Positions 1-7,064 of a stretch of DNA of 48,923 nucleotides are shown here, one piece after another. Position 1 is the stretch's first letter; each line of letters begins with the position of its first letter. Source of the stretch: Clostridium sp. AF37-5 (lineage in GTDB: Bacteria; Bacillota; Clostridia; Lachnospirales; Lachnospiraceae); NCBI RefSeq assembly GCF_003477605.1, contig NZ_QUDR01000023.1, positions 1 through 48,923 of the forward strand. Direction: 5' to 3'. Position numbers and translations under genes: made by a program. The notes beneath the pieces are model-generated. The model ran no database searches. It had not been told where the DNA came from and was given only the letters and a program-made list of their open reading frames with translations.

Positions 1-813
1 TCCGTCTCCGTTTATATATATTTTCTCCAGCACTTCCTCGTCATAGCTCTCTGCAATAAAATCAAACACTTCCTGCCATAACGCCTTCGTTCCTTTCGTC
101 CCAGCATAGTCCCCACCAGAGTAATGGCAGTTTACCAGTTCATGCTTACTCCCATCGAAACTTACATCCGGATAGACATAGATAAACTTTGGCATAACGG
201 TATTGGTGCGTGGCTTTTTAATGTCACCCTTTTTTTCAAGATACTGCAGTGAAACATGGTCTTCATCTGCATCGATATACAGACGGCTTACTCTGCGTTT
301 CTCCTTCAGCGGCTCCAGTAACGGAAACTCAAGGGTATGAAGCTTATTCATTACAGTTTCCTTGCTTACCTCCTGTTTCCCGATACAGGCATTGATTCCG
401 CCTTTCCGGTAACTGCTTTCCACAGCCTCCTCCAGTATTCTGGCTTCTGCATCCTCTGAAATACGGGCATGCGATTCCAAGCCCATGAGACGATCTAACA
501 GATAGCAGTATTCCCCGGGTTCTTTATTGTGAAAATACGTCCTACTGTAACAGATTTCTCCCAGACTGGTCAGAAGCTTCGTTTCATCCCGGCGTTCAAT
601 GTACCAGCCTTTTCGCAGGTCCTGTCGTTTACGCAGCAGTTCATCATAGCTTTCCAGTTCTTCTTCAATCAGGGAAAGCCCTAACTTCGTTACCTCTTTA
701 GTCACTCCATAAACCATTTCTGCAAATTTGGTAAGGTCATCTGTATAGTGACTAAAAATTTCTGTTAAATTTTTTACCCCTTGTTCCTGAAAATGTTGTA
801 TACTGTTAATCAT
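1..813 (-). CDS. ISLre2 family transposase (UPF0236), C-terminus beyond the window
   Basis: An open frame runs from an ATG at 813, preceded by GGAGGG at 821-828, to the left edge without a stop. The protein begins MINSIQHFQEQGV and contains the layout known from ISLre2 transposases: an N-terminal helical part, then a region where conserved acidic residues occur in a strand reading YIDADEDHVSLQ (about residue 190) and later YINGDG at the window edge. In this family the enzyme moves its insertion sequence by a DDE-type reaction. About 270 of the usual 450-500 residues are visible. The family call rests on recalled similarity. The other IS end is outside the window, so activity cannot be judged. 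Confidence 0.75.
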   Translation of the reverse strand, partial: MINSIQHFQEQGVKNLTEIFSHYTDDLTKFAEMVYGVTKEVTKLGLSLIEEELESYDELLRKRQDLRKGWYIERRDETKLLTSLGEICYSRTYFHNKEPGEYCYLLDRLMGLESHARISEDAEARILEEAVESSYRKGGINACIGKQEVSKETVMNKLHTLEFPLLEPLKEKRRVSRLYIDADEDHVSLQYLEKKGDIKKPRTNTVMPKFIYVYPDVSFDGSKHELVNCHYSGGDYAGTKGTKALWQEVFDFIAESYDEEVLEKIYINGDG

Positions 814-894
814 GAAAGCACCCTCCTTGGATTGTTGGTTTGGTCACCTTAAATCCTAACACAGGAATCCGGTGTTTTCTATTTTTTTATTTTC

Positions 895-1077
895 CTACAA
901 AAACTTTACTCTAGCTTCATAAATAATTTTCTCGTTGCTATTTACAAACACACGTTGTCTCTGGGCTATAACCTTATTCTTGATTTTCTCACATGATAAC
1001 TCATTATCTGTTGCATCCAGCATGGCTCCTGCACCTAAAAGAATTGTTAATAATTCTTTATTCACAGATGCGTTCAT
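895..1077 (-). CDS. Small hypothetical protein (60 aa), possibly a remnant
   Basis: A 60-residue frame starts at ATG 1077 with a GGAAGG-like ribosome site about 12 bases upstream. A still smaller frame of 24 codons (1074-1148, minus; MTESECVAELMKMC...) ends in an ATGA overlap with it, as in translationally coupled genes. The product is mixed charged, with no membrane segment or motif that I recognise. It lies between an insertion sequence and the remains of a restriction-modification gene. It may be a surviving short accessory gene or a fragment of a larger lost one. Confidence 0.35.
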   Translation of the reverse strand: MNASVNKELLTILLGAGAMLDATDNELSCEKIKNKVIAQRQRVFVNSNEKIIYEARVKFL

Positions 1078-1153
1078 TTTTGCTTTCTACCTTCCGTCAT
1101 CGCCTGACACATCTTCATAAGTTCAGCCACACACTCGCTCTCCGTCATTGTTT

Positions 1154-1725
1154 TCACATTAAACCCATATGCTTGCATGACAACTCTGTCATTATTCCAA
1201 AATCATACAAGGTAGCATTCGGCATAAGAAGATTTGAATCTCCACAAATCACATCTGGTGACATAAATCCTAAAGGTATGTATCTGCGATTCTGCGATGA
1301 ATGTCTTGGAATAATGATATATGTATCCTCCGGTTGTCGAACTTCCCCAAATAGCATCGGATATTCAGCAAGTTTTTTAGTAGCTTCACGATTACTATTT
1401 TCACGAAGCAATTTCACTTTCAAGACCGCATCCATAACTGGTGGAACTTTTTTGACTTCGTTAGGTGAAATATCCTTTAACCAAAGACAATACCTTTCTT
1501 TATTATGTAAGAATTCTTTTGCTCCAATAAATGGTTTAAACATGCTTCTTGCAAGAGGATATTTCTTAACTATTTCTTCTTTGTTTTCAAAAGTAAAATT
1601 CCTCCATCATTCGGCATACTCCCAAAAACTACATTCGAAACACTACTAATGGTTTTTTTCTATTTTCGATAAAAATATCGGGTGCTTCTATCAAATATGC
1701 GTTAATATTGTCTACAAAGGTACTG
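1154..1725 (-). pseudogene. Frameshifted remnant of an MmeI-like type II restriction endonuclease/DNA methyltransferase
   Basis: Two minus-strand frames join into one family match. The upstream frame (about 1725-1640) encodes NINAYLIEAPDIFIENRKKP. After a frameshift near 1640-1650, the second frame encodes VVFGSMPNDGG, then FKPFIGAKEF, ERYCLWLKDI, RRYIPLGFMSPD and LMPNATLYDFG. These motifs follow the order seen in the middle and target-recognition part of MmeI-type fused restriction-modification enzymes, which are normally 900 or more residues. The N-terminal nuclease and methyltransferase motifs and the C-terminal part are missing, so the gene is truncated at both ends as well as frameshifted. 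The first ATG of the downstream frame is at 1543, but it is not a genuine start. Confidence 0.7.
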
Positions 1726-1772
1726 AAAAGAGGTAACAGAAGAAGAAAAGGCGAAGGACGGAAGTTCTTCAA

Positions 1773-1802
1773 CCACAGGAATGTTACCTGTGGATTTTTT
1801 TT
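1773..1802 (+). terminator. Rho-independent terminator
   Basis: The inverted repeat CCACAGG/CCTGTGG with a seven-base loop is followed by A and a run of eight T. It points rightward and insulates the next gene. No intact gene precedes it on this strand, so it is probably left over from a lost gene. Confidence 0.7.
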
Positions 1803-1878
1803 GTTATAAAGGAAAACAGATACTAGAAAATTCAATTTAAGTACCAAATATATCATAGAATAATCTTACAGATAGGGC

Positions 1879-1884
1879 TATAAT
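1879..1884 (+). promoter_or_regulatory. Candidate -10 element for the GH43 gene
   Basis: A perfect TATAAT lies 45 bases before the start codon of the GH43 gene. No good -35 hexamer is visible 16-18 bases upstream, so the promoter may need an activator. Confidence 0.4.
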
Positions 1885-1928
1885 TAAAATATTATTTTAG
1901 TCAATTTACAATTTAGAAGGAGGTAATT

Positions 1929-4169
1929 ATGCAAATAGCAAGTAGAAAAGTAATCGCAGGCCTTATGGTTTTGGCTCTTTGTATCACAACACTATCCAGC
2001 GCCGGAAGTGATGTAGAAGCAAAGGCTAAGGCTTCTCTTAAGACCAAGAAGATTTCTGTTAAGGTTGGAAAGAAAAAGAGTATATTGATCAAGAATAAAA
2101 CTAAGAAATATTCTTATTCTTTTACCAGCAGTAACAAACAAGTGGCAAAAGTAACATCAAAAGGGAAGGTTACCGGAATAAAAGCTGGAAAAGCGACTAT
2201 AACAGTAAAAGAAGTTTTGAAAAAAGGTAAAAAGAAAAAAGGTAAAAAGAAGAAAAGAACATTGGGAAAGGTTAAAGTTACGGTAACTGGCATGAAAAAG
2301 AAGAATGTAGCAACGCCAACACCGGAAACGGTAAACAAGGCAACACCTACAGCGACACCTACAGCGACACCGTCTGCAACAGCACCGGTTGAGCCGACAG
2401 CATCAGCAACGCCAGCCGCATCGGAGCCGGCAACACCAACACCGATCGTAACGAGATCTCCTGCACCACGTCCAACATTGGCGCCTGGTATGCCGGAATT
2501 AGATAAGAACAATCTTACTGTAGCGGACTATCCGGGTATTGCATCCGATGTGCCGGATCTGGATATAATTCGTGTTGGTCAGAACTACTACATGGTAAGT
2601 ACAACGATGAACCTTGTTCCTGGTGTCCCTGTTATGAAGTCGACAGATCTTGTTCATTGGGAAATTGTAAACTATGCATGTAACCGTTTCCCGAACAGGG
2701 ATTTATTTAATCTTGAGAACGGACAGCAGACATATAAGAATGGTTCCTGGGCAGCATCATTAAAATACAATGAAAAAACAAAACTTTTCTATGTAATCTA
2801 CAATGTTAACAATGATGGTTTTTATTGTTACACGACACCGGATATCGAGAATGGTACGTGGAAAGCATATTACATACAGACAAGTTTCCATGACCCGGCA
2901 TTGATCTTTGACGGTGACGGAATGTATGTTATCTACAATGGAAATAACATTCAGAAGATTTCTTTAAAAGAATCATCGGCAGAAGGTGGAATTGGAAAAG
3001 TTGTAAAAGAAGGCGGTTCAAGAGCACTGTTTAATAAGACATTGGGCGGATTCAAGTGGTCTTTATGGGAAGGTGCTCATGCTTATAAGATTGGTGATTA
3101 CTATTACCTTATGATCATTGGTTCTTATGGAAGCTGGTTCCGTAGAGAAGTATGCTATAGAAGTAAAAAATTGTATGATAGTAAGGCGTCAGACTGGGAA
3201 GCTCAATTGATCTTTGAAGGCTCTACATATGAGTATGGAACCGGTATCGCACAGGGTGGTATTGTGGACACGATCTATGGTGACTGGTATGGATTCCTTT
3301 TCCAGGATCATGATGGTCTTGGTCGTGTTCCGTCTATACTTGCTGTAAACTGGGATTATGTTGATACAAAGAATAACAAGTATTATCCAGACTGGCCGAT
3401 GATGGGTTACTATGATGATAAAGGAAACTTTGTAAATTGTCTTGGAACAAGCCAGAAGGTTAAGAATCCACTTACTATCCAGTTGAATAAGAGTGATAAG
3501 GAAAATTACATTGTTGGTGATGATGATTTCTCCTATCCGGATTTTAAGGAAGGTGACAGCCTAAAGAAAGTATGGCAGTGGAACCATAATCCGGATGACG
3601 CCAACTGGTCAGTAACAGAAAATCCTGGTTATTATCGAATTAAAAACGGTAAGGTAGCAGGGAATATCTGGTTTGCAAGAAACTCTCTGACACAAAGAAC
3701 GGTAGGGCCTAACTTTACATCAGAGACATGCGTTTTGACAGAAAATATGAAACCGGGTGATTATGCAGGTCTTGCTGCAATCAGTGCACACTATGGAATG
3801 GTTGGTGTAAAATGCGATGAAAATGGTAACCGTTACGTATTCCAGGGCTGCAATAGTGATACGAATAGTGGTGCAAAGGCGAAGAAAGAGGATAAGATAA
3901 AAGAAAATGCTGTTTCTAAAGAAAAGATCGAAGGAAACGCACCAGTATATCTTAAGATTGAGTATGCCTTTAATACAGGCAAGACAAGAGCAGATAGAGC
4001 AAACTTCTTCTATAGTTTAGATGGAGAGAATTGGAAGAGCATAGGCGAAACATTCTCACTTGGATTTGATACTGCGACAACATTTATGGGAACAAGAAGC
4101 TGGCTTGTAAATTATGCAACAAAAGAAGCTGGTGGATATGTTGATTTTGATTATTACAAAGTAAAATAA
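1929..4169 (+). CDS. Secreted GH43-family glycoside hydrolase with Ig-like (Big_2) domain
   Basis: This 746-residue extracellular enzyme probably cleaves arabinose- or xylose-containing plant polysaccharides. A signal peptide spans residues 1-32. A Lys-rich bacterial Ig-like domain (about 36-120) contains the typical SNKQVAKVTSKGKVTGIKAG core, and a Thr-Pro-Ala linker covers about 125-190. A five-bladed GH43 domain follows to about residue 500. By family alignment the catalytic residues are Asp210 in PDLDIIRVG (base), Asp322 in HDPAL (pKa modulator) and Glu381 in WEGAHAYK (acid), all present. The C-terminal 230 residues look like the beta-sandwich often attached to GH43 enzymes. The gene stands alone, with AGAAGGAGG before the ATG and a strong terminator after it. 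There is no sortase motif, so it is probably attached through the basic Ig-like domain or released. The exact substrate is not readable. Confidence 0.85.
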   Translation: MQIASRKVIAGLMVLALCITTLSSAGSDVEAKAKASLKTKKISVKVGKKKSILIKNKTKKYSYSFTSSNKQVAKVTSKGKVTGIKAGKATITVKEVLKKGKKKKGKKKKRTLGKVKVTVTGMKKKNVATPTPETVNKATPTATPTATPSATAPVEPTASATPAASEPATPTPIVTRSPAPRPTLAPGMPELDKNNLTVADYPGIASDVPDLDIIRVGQNYYMVSTTMNLVPGVPVMKSTDLVHWEIVNYACNRFPNRDLFNLENGQQTYKNGSWAASLKYNEKTKLFYVIYNVNNDGFYCYTTPDIENGTWKAYYIQTSFHDPALIFDGDGMYVIYNGNNIQKISLKESSAEGGIGKVVKEGGSRALFNKTLGGFKWSLWEGAHAYKIGDYYYLMIIGSYGSWFRREVCYRSKKLYDSKASDWEAQLIFEGSTYEYGTGIAQGGIVDTIYGDWYGFLFQDHDGLGRVPSILAVNWDYVDTKNNKYYPDWPMMGYYDDKGNFVNCLGTSQKVKNPLTIQLNKSDKENYIVGDDDFSYPDFKEGDSLKKVWQWNHNPDDANWSVTENPGYYRIKNGKVAGNIWFARNSLTQRTVGPNFTSETCVLTENMKPGDYAGLAAISAHYGMVGVKCDENGNRYVFQGCNSDTNSGAKAKKEDKIKENAVSKEKIEGNAPVYLKIEYAFNTGKTRADRANFFYSLDGENWKSIGETFSLGFDTATTFMGTRSWLVNYATKEAGGYVDFDYYKVK

Positions 4170-4182
4170 AACGATACCATTT

Positions 4183-4217
4183 CTGCCGGCAAGATTGTCT
4201 TGCCGGCAGTTTTTTTA
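4183..4217 (+). terminator. Rho-independent terminator of the GH43 gene
   Basis: A perfect 11-bp stem (CTGCCGGCAAG/CTTGCCGGCAG) with a five-base loop and a seven-base T run lies 13 bases after the stop codon. Confidence 0.95.
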
Positions 4218-4218
4218 T

Positions 4219-4500
4219 TGTGCGCCTTGCGGCGCACGTTTCTAATGGGTGAAAGTCCCTAATCCGCCCTAGTAGTGGGAAGGATACAGCCAAAGACAAG
4301 GGTGTCCATCGTGAGGTGGAATCTGAAGGAAGTCGGATGGCAAATCTCTGGTCTGACGAACAGAAATCACATCAGGCTATAGTTAAGGATAAGGTTGCAA
4401 TACAAACTAAAGTCCAATAACTACTCGGAATTAACTATGGTAAATGTGGCAGATAGGTGGAGAGAAAGAAACGTGTGGTGCCAAGGCAGATTCATTTGAA
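4219..4500 (+). mobile_element. 5' fragment of a group II intron (domain I), no reverse transcriptase
   Basis: Directly behind the GH43 terminator the sequence begins GTGCGCC and continues with stretches typical of bacterial group II intron domain I: GGGTGAAAGTCCCTAA, CAAGGGTGTCCATCGTGAGG, CTGACGAACAGAAATCACAT and AAAGTCCAATAACT. Resemblance is clear for about 270 bases and fades near 4490. No intron-encoded protein and no domain V are visible before the next structures, so this is a truncated, immobile remnant. Placement immediately after a terminator hairpin matches the habit of some bacterial group II introns (notably class C), but I cannot assign the class from this fragment. Confidence 0.7.
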
Positions 4501-4609
4501 TTTCCACCTTTCCAGAAAGCAGAAATCAGATAGATTTATACGAGAATCGTAAAAAATGAAAATTTGTTAGAATTTTGGTTAGAACAAACGGAATTTTTGC
4601 AGTTTTTCA

Positions 4610-4656
4610 GAAAGAAAAAGGCTGAAAAACACTCATAAAATAGAATGTTTTCAGCC
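4610..4656 (-). terminator. Terminator downstream of tRNA-Leu (minus strand)
   Basis: Read on the minus strand, GGCTGAAAA pairs with TTTTCAGCC and is followed by TTTTTC. It lies about 145 bases downstream of the tRNA-Leu gene, after the palindromic repeat. Confidence 0.65.
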
Positions 4657-4664
4657 TTTGAAGC

Positions 4665-4787
4665 GAAGTGCATACAAGCGTTTCTCCGAAACGCTTGTCC
4701 CACGGCTATCGCCGTATATACGCGGATTGTGATGCGTCTGCCTGCGAGCAAGCTCGCGTCAGCCGCCCACACCCCGCTATGCACTTC
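4665..4787. repeat. Cloverleaf-like palindromic repeat element next to tRNA-Leu
   Basis: Outer arms GAAGTGCAT (4665-4673) and ATGCACTTC (4779-4787) enclose three perfect hairpins. These are an 11-bp stem with a 3-base loop (4674-4698), ACGGC/GCCGT (4702-4715) and GCGAGC/GCTCGC (4744-4757). The whole can fold as a four-way junction on either strand. It has the look of a dispersed REP/MITE-like repeat. There is no coding potential. Confidence 0.6.
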
Positions 4788-4799
4788 TCTTAGCTATCG

Positions 4800-4881
4800 T
4801 GCGGATAACAGGACTTGAACCTGCACGGGATTCCCCACTAGAACCTAAATCTAGCGCGTCTGCCAATTCCGCCATATCCGC
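4800..4881 (-). tRNA. tRNA-Leu (anticodon TAG)
   Basis: On the minus strand, acceptor arms GCGGATA and TATCCGC pair fully. The anticodon arm is CTAGA-TTTAGGT-TCTAG, giving anticodon TAG (codon CUA). A long variable arm (TGGGGAATCCCGT) and a standard GTTCAAG T-loop are present. The class II variable arm is as expected for leucine. CCA is not encoded. Confidence 0.97.
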
Positions 4882-4892
4882 AAACAAGTGAA

Positions 4893-4922
4893 ATTATAAC
4901 AGACAAGAGATAGGCTTGTCAA
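4893..4922 (-). promoter_or_regulatory. Promoter of tRNA-Leu
   Basis: On the minus strand, TTGACA (4917-4922) and TATAAT (4893-4898) are both perfect consensus hexamers separated by 18 bases. They lie 11 bases before the mature 5' end of the tRNA. Confidence 0.9.
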
Positions 4923-4950
4923 ATTTATTCGTGCAAAATGGGAAAGATAG

Positions 4951-4959
4951 TGTTATACT
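4951..4959 (+). promoter_or_regulatory. Candidate extended -10 promoter for the small membrane protein and polymerase genes
   Basis: TGTTATACT fits an extended -10 element about 45 bases before the first start codon of this two-gene unit. No convincing -35 is seen. It is divergent from the tRNA-Leu promoter. Confidence 0.4.
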
Positions 4960-5005
4960 TATTACAAATGATGTTGGAAATAAAGAGAGAAAGGACGATG
5001 AGAGT

Positions 5006-5131
5006 ATGGGAGCATTAGTAGCACTTGGTGTATTTACGGCGATTGCCATTGTAGCAGTGATTGTTGTGGTTGCTGCGGTAGCTGCGATTGTGGCAGGCGT
5101 TACGGATTCGACCAAAGAAGAAGAGGTATAA
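5006..5131 (+). CDS. Small single-span membrane protein (41 aa)
   Basis: The likely start is ATG 5006, behind GAGAGAAAGGA. An in-frame upstream TTG extension begins inside the promoter region. The product begins MGALVALGVF, has one very Val/Ala-rich transmembrane helix (about residues 4-32) and a short acidic tail. It sits three bases before the O-antigen-ligase-like gene and is probably cotranscribed. No family is recognised. Confidence 0.55.
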   Translation: MGALVALGVFTAIAIVAVIVVVAAVAAIVAGVTDSTKEEEV

Positions 5132-5134
5132 AGG

Positions 5135-6934
5135 ATGGAACAGTCAAAGAAAACTTCATTTGATTTTTATATGCTGCCACTGGTTCTTGCCGTGGCAGTT
5201 GTTCCCTTATTGACAATGATGACTTCGTATTCATCGGGAATTGGGAAATATACATGGGCGTCCGGCGGTTCATTTGTTGATTTTTTTCTTGGCTTTAAGC
5301 GGGGAGCACTGATTCTTTTAGGAGCTGTGATTATTATTTTGTTTTGTGCTGCGCAGTGGATGCGGGTGCAGGCAAAAGCGGTGTGGACGACTAAAAATCA
5401 GAAAATTGTTTTGATTTTACTGGCAGTATTTTGGGGTGTTACCGCAATATCGGCATTGCTTGCGGATGAAAAAATAGATGCGTTATTCGGTGGATTTGAG
5501 CAAATGGAAGGCGTACTTGTGGTGACTGCTTATGTTGCTCTTTTTTGTCTTGCTTATTTTCTTTTATCGAGTGAAAATAAAATTCAAGTGATTGTACATG
5601 CGCTATTAATTGGGTCGCTGATTCTTTCTGTTTTAGGGGCGTTACAGGCTTTTGGTGTGGATTATCTGGCAAATGATGTCACAACGCCTTTTTTTACCAT
5701 GTTTATGCATGCGCTGCCTAAGAAGTTTAATGGAATTACGGCAAGTTTTGGAAAAGGGGTTTCTTATGCAACACTTTACAATCCTAATTATGTTGGGTCC
5801 TATGTGGCACTTGTGCTTCCGCTTACCATTTATGAGGCGGTACAGGATGGAAAAAACAGATATAAAATTGTGGCGGCGGCATCCGCTGTGTGCCAGCTTA
5901 TTATGCTAAAGGGTTCCGGTTCGCTTGCCGGGATGGTTGGTGTAGGTGCGGCAGTATGCGTGGCGGTGTTGTTTTTGTTTTCGGATATCCATAAAAATAG
6001 GAAGATTCTTTGTGGCGTATTTGTTGTGGCAGTCGGACTTGTAGCTTTGTTTTTGTGGAAAAATCCGACATTCTTTCGCTCTGTCATAAAGGGAAATGGA
6101 GAGCCGTGCAGCAGCCATATTTCTTCTATGATTTCAGATGGCACGAGTGTGAAAATTACATTGCATTCAGGGAAAATGATTACGCTTCGGTGGGATGCCG
6201 ATGCAACGGTTTACGAATTTGAGGCTTTGAATGAGAATGGAAAAAAGATTGAAATGACAGGCGATTCCTTCAGTGGTGTTAAGTTAAAAGGGGATGCGTA
6301 TCAGGGACTTTTGTTTGAGGCGACTAAGCGTCAAATTACGTATCAGGAGCAGAAAACTTATTTTGATGTATTGCGTCTTACGGTGGATGATAAATATTCG
6401 TGGGATTTTGCTATGCTTGGTGTGGGGCTGCGTTACATTAACGGAGTTGGGAAGCCGGATATGCTTCACTATGTGGAATCTTTTGGTATGGAAGGACATT
6501 ATGATTTTGCGTCAAACCGTGGCTATATCTGGTCGCGCACATTTCCGCTGTTGAAGCGTGCATTACTTCTTGGTGTAGGTCAGGATAATTTTGCGTATGC
6601 ATTTCCGAATGATGATTATGTAGGAAAAGTGAATTGTGGTTTCAATGAACAGATTGTTACAAAGCCACATAATATGTACTTGCAGATTTGGGTTCAGGAT
6701 GGACTGCCTGCGCTGCTTGCATTTTTAGCGTTGTATCTGCTGCTTTTTGGCAGAACCATCCGTAAATGTTTCAAAAAAGGAAAATGGAATCATAGTCACA
6801 AAATTTCTTTGGCATTTCTGTGTGGAGTTAGCGGATATTTTGTGGCGGGGCTTGCCAATGACTCATCCATCTGCGTGGCACCGGTATTTTGGGTTTTGTT
6901 TGGGGTGGCGTTTACTGTTTTACGCAGCGAATAA
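5135..6934 (+). CDS. O-antigen ligase/Wzy-like polymerase family membrane protein
   Basis: This 599-residue polytopic membrane protein has around ten hydrophobic segments. A large hydrophilic loop (about residues 320-480) includes a beta-rich part, followed by KPHNMYLQIWVQDGLPALL, which matches the conserved loop and helix of the Wzy_C/O-antigen ligase family (HNxYLQ). Family members polymerise or transfer lipid-linked glycans on the outer face of the cytoplasmic membrane. In a Gram-positive host this means capsule, teichoic-type polymer or surface-protein glycan assembly. No glycosyltransferase genes adjoin it, so the substrate is unknown. An AAGAAGAGG site precedes the start. Confidence 0.8.
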   Translation: MEQSKKTSFDFYMLPLVLAVAVVPLLTMMTSYSSGIGKYTWASGGSFVDFFLGFKRGALILLGAVIIILFCAAQWMRVQAKAVWTTKNQKIVLILLAVFWGVTAISALLADEKIDALFGGFEQMEGVLVVTAYVALFCLAYFLLSSENKIQVIVHALLIGSLILSVLGALQAFGVDYLANDVTTPFFTMFMHALPKKFNGITASFGKGVSYATLYNPNYVGSYVALVLPLTIYEAVQDGKNRYKIVAAASAVCQLIMLKGSGSLAGMVGVGAAVCVAVLFLFSDIHKNRKILCGVFVVAVGLVALFLWKNPTFFRSVIKGNGEPCSSHISSMISDGTSVKITLHSGKMITLRWDADATVYEFEALNENGKKIEMTGDSFSGVKLKGDAYQGLLFEATKRQITYQEQKTYFDVLRLTVDDKYSWDFAMLGVGLRYINGVGKPDMLHYVESFGMEGHYDFASNRGYIWSRTFPLLKRALLLGVGQDNFAYAFPNDDYVGKVNCGFNEQIVTKPHNMYLQIWVQDGLPALLAFLALYLLLFGRTIRKCFKKGKWNHSHKISLAFLCGVSGYFVAGLANDSSICVAPVFWVLFGVAFTVLRSE

Positions 6935-6950
6935 AAATTTTTGAAAAAAA

Positions 6951-6977
6951 TTAGCACTCATCTCTTGACAGTGCTAA
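6951..6977 (+). promoter_or_regulatory. CIRCE operator (HrcA binding site)
   Basis: TTAGCACTC-N9-CAGTGCTAA differs from the canonical CIRCE inverted repeat by one base. A further half site, GAGTGCTA, follows at 6982-6989. HrcA binding here would block the overlapping -35 box, giving heat-inducible clpB. Confidence 0.9.
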
Positions 6978-6993
6978 CAGCGAGTGCTATATT
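6965..6993 (+). promoter_or_regulatory. clpB promoter
   Basis: TTGACA (6965-6970), a 17-base spacer and TATATT (6988-6993) overlap the CIRCE repeat. It is a vegetative sigma-A type promoter under HrcA control. Confidence 0.85.
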
Positions 6994-7064
6994 ATAACTG
7001 TGTTATAGATATGATAGAACATACAAGAGATTGTATTTCACTGAAACTGAAGGGAGTGAACGAC

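Noticed and set aside
993..1649. 218-codon plus-strand frame
   Set aside because: Antisense to the MmeI-like remnant, which has clear family motifs on the minus strand. No ribosome site.
2114..2512. 132-codon minus-strand frame inside the GH43 gene
   Set aside because: Shadow of the Lys-rich and Thr/Pro repeats; low complexity.
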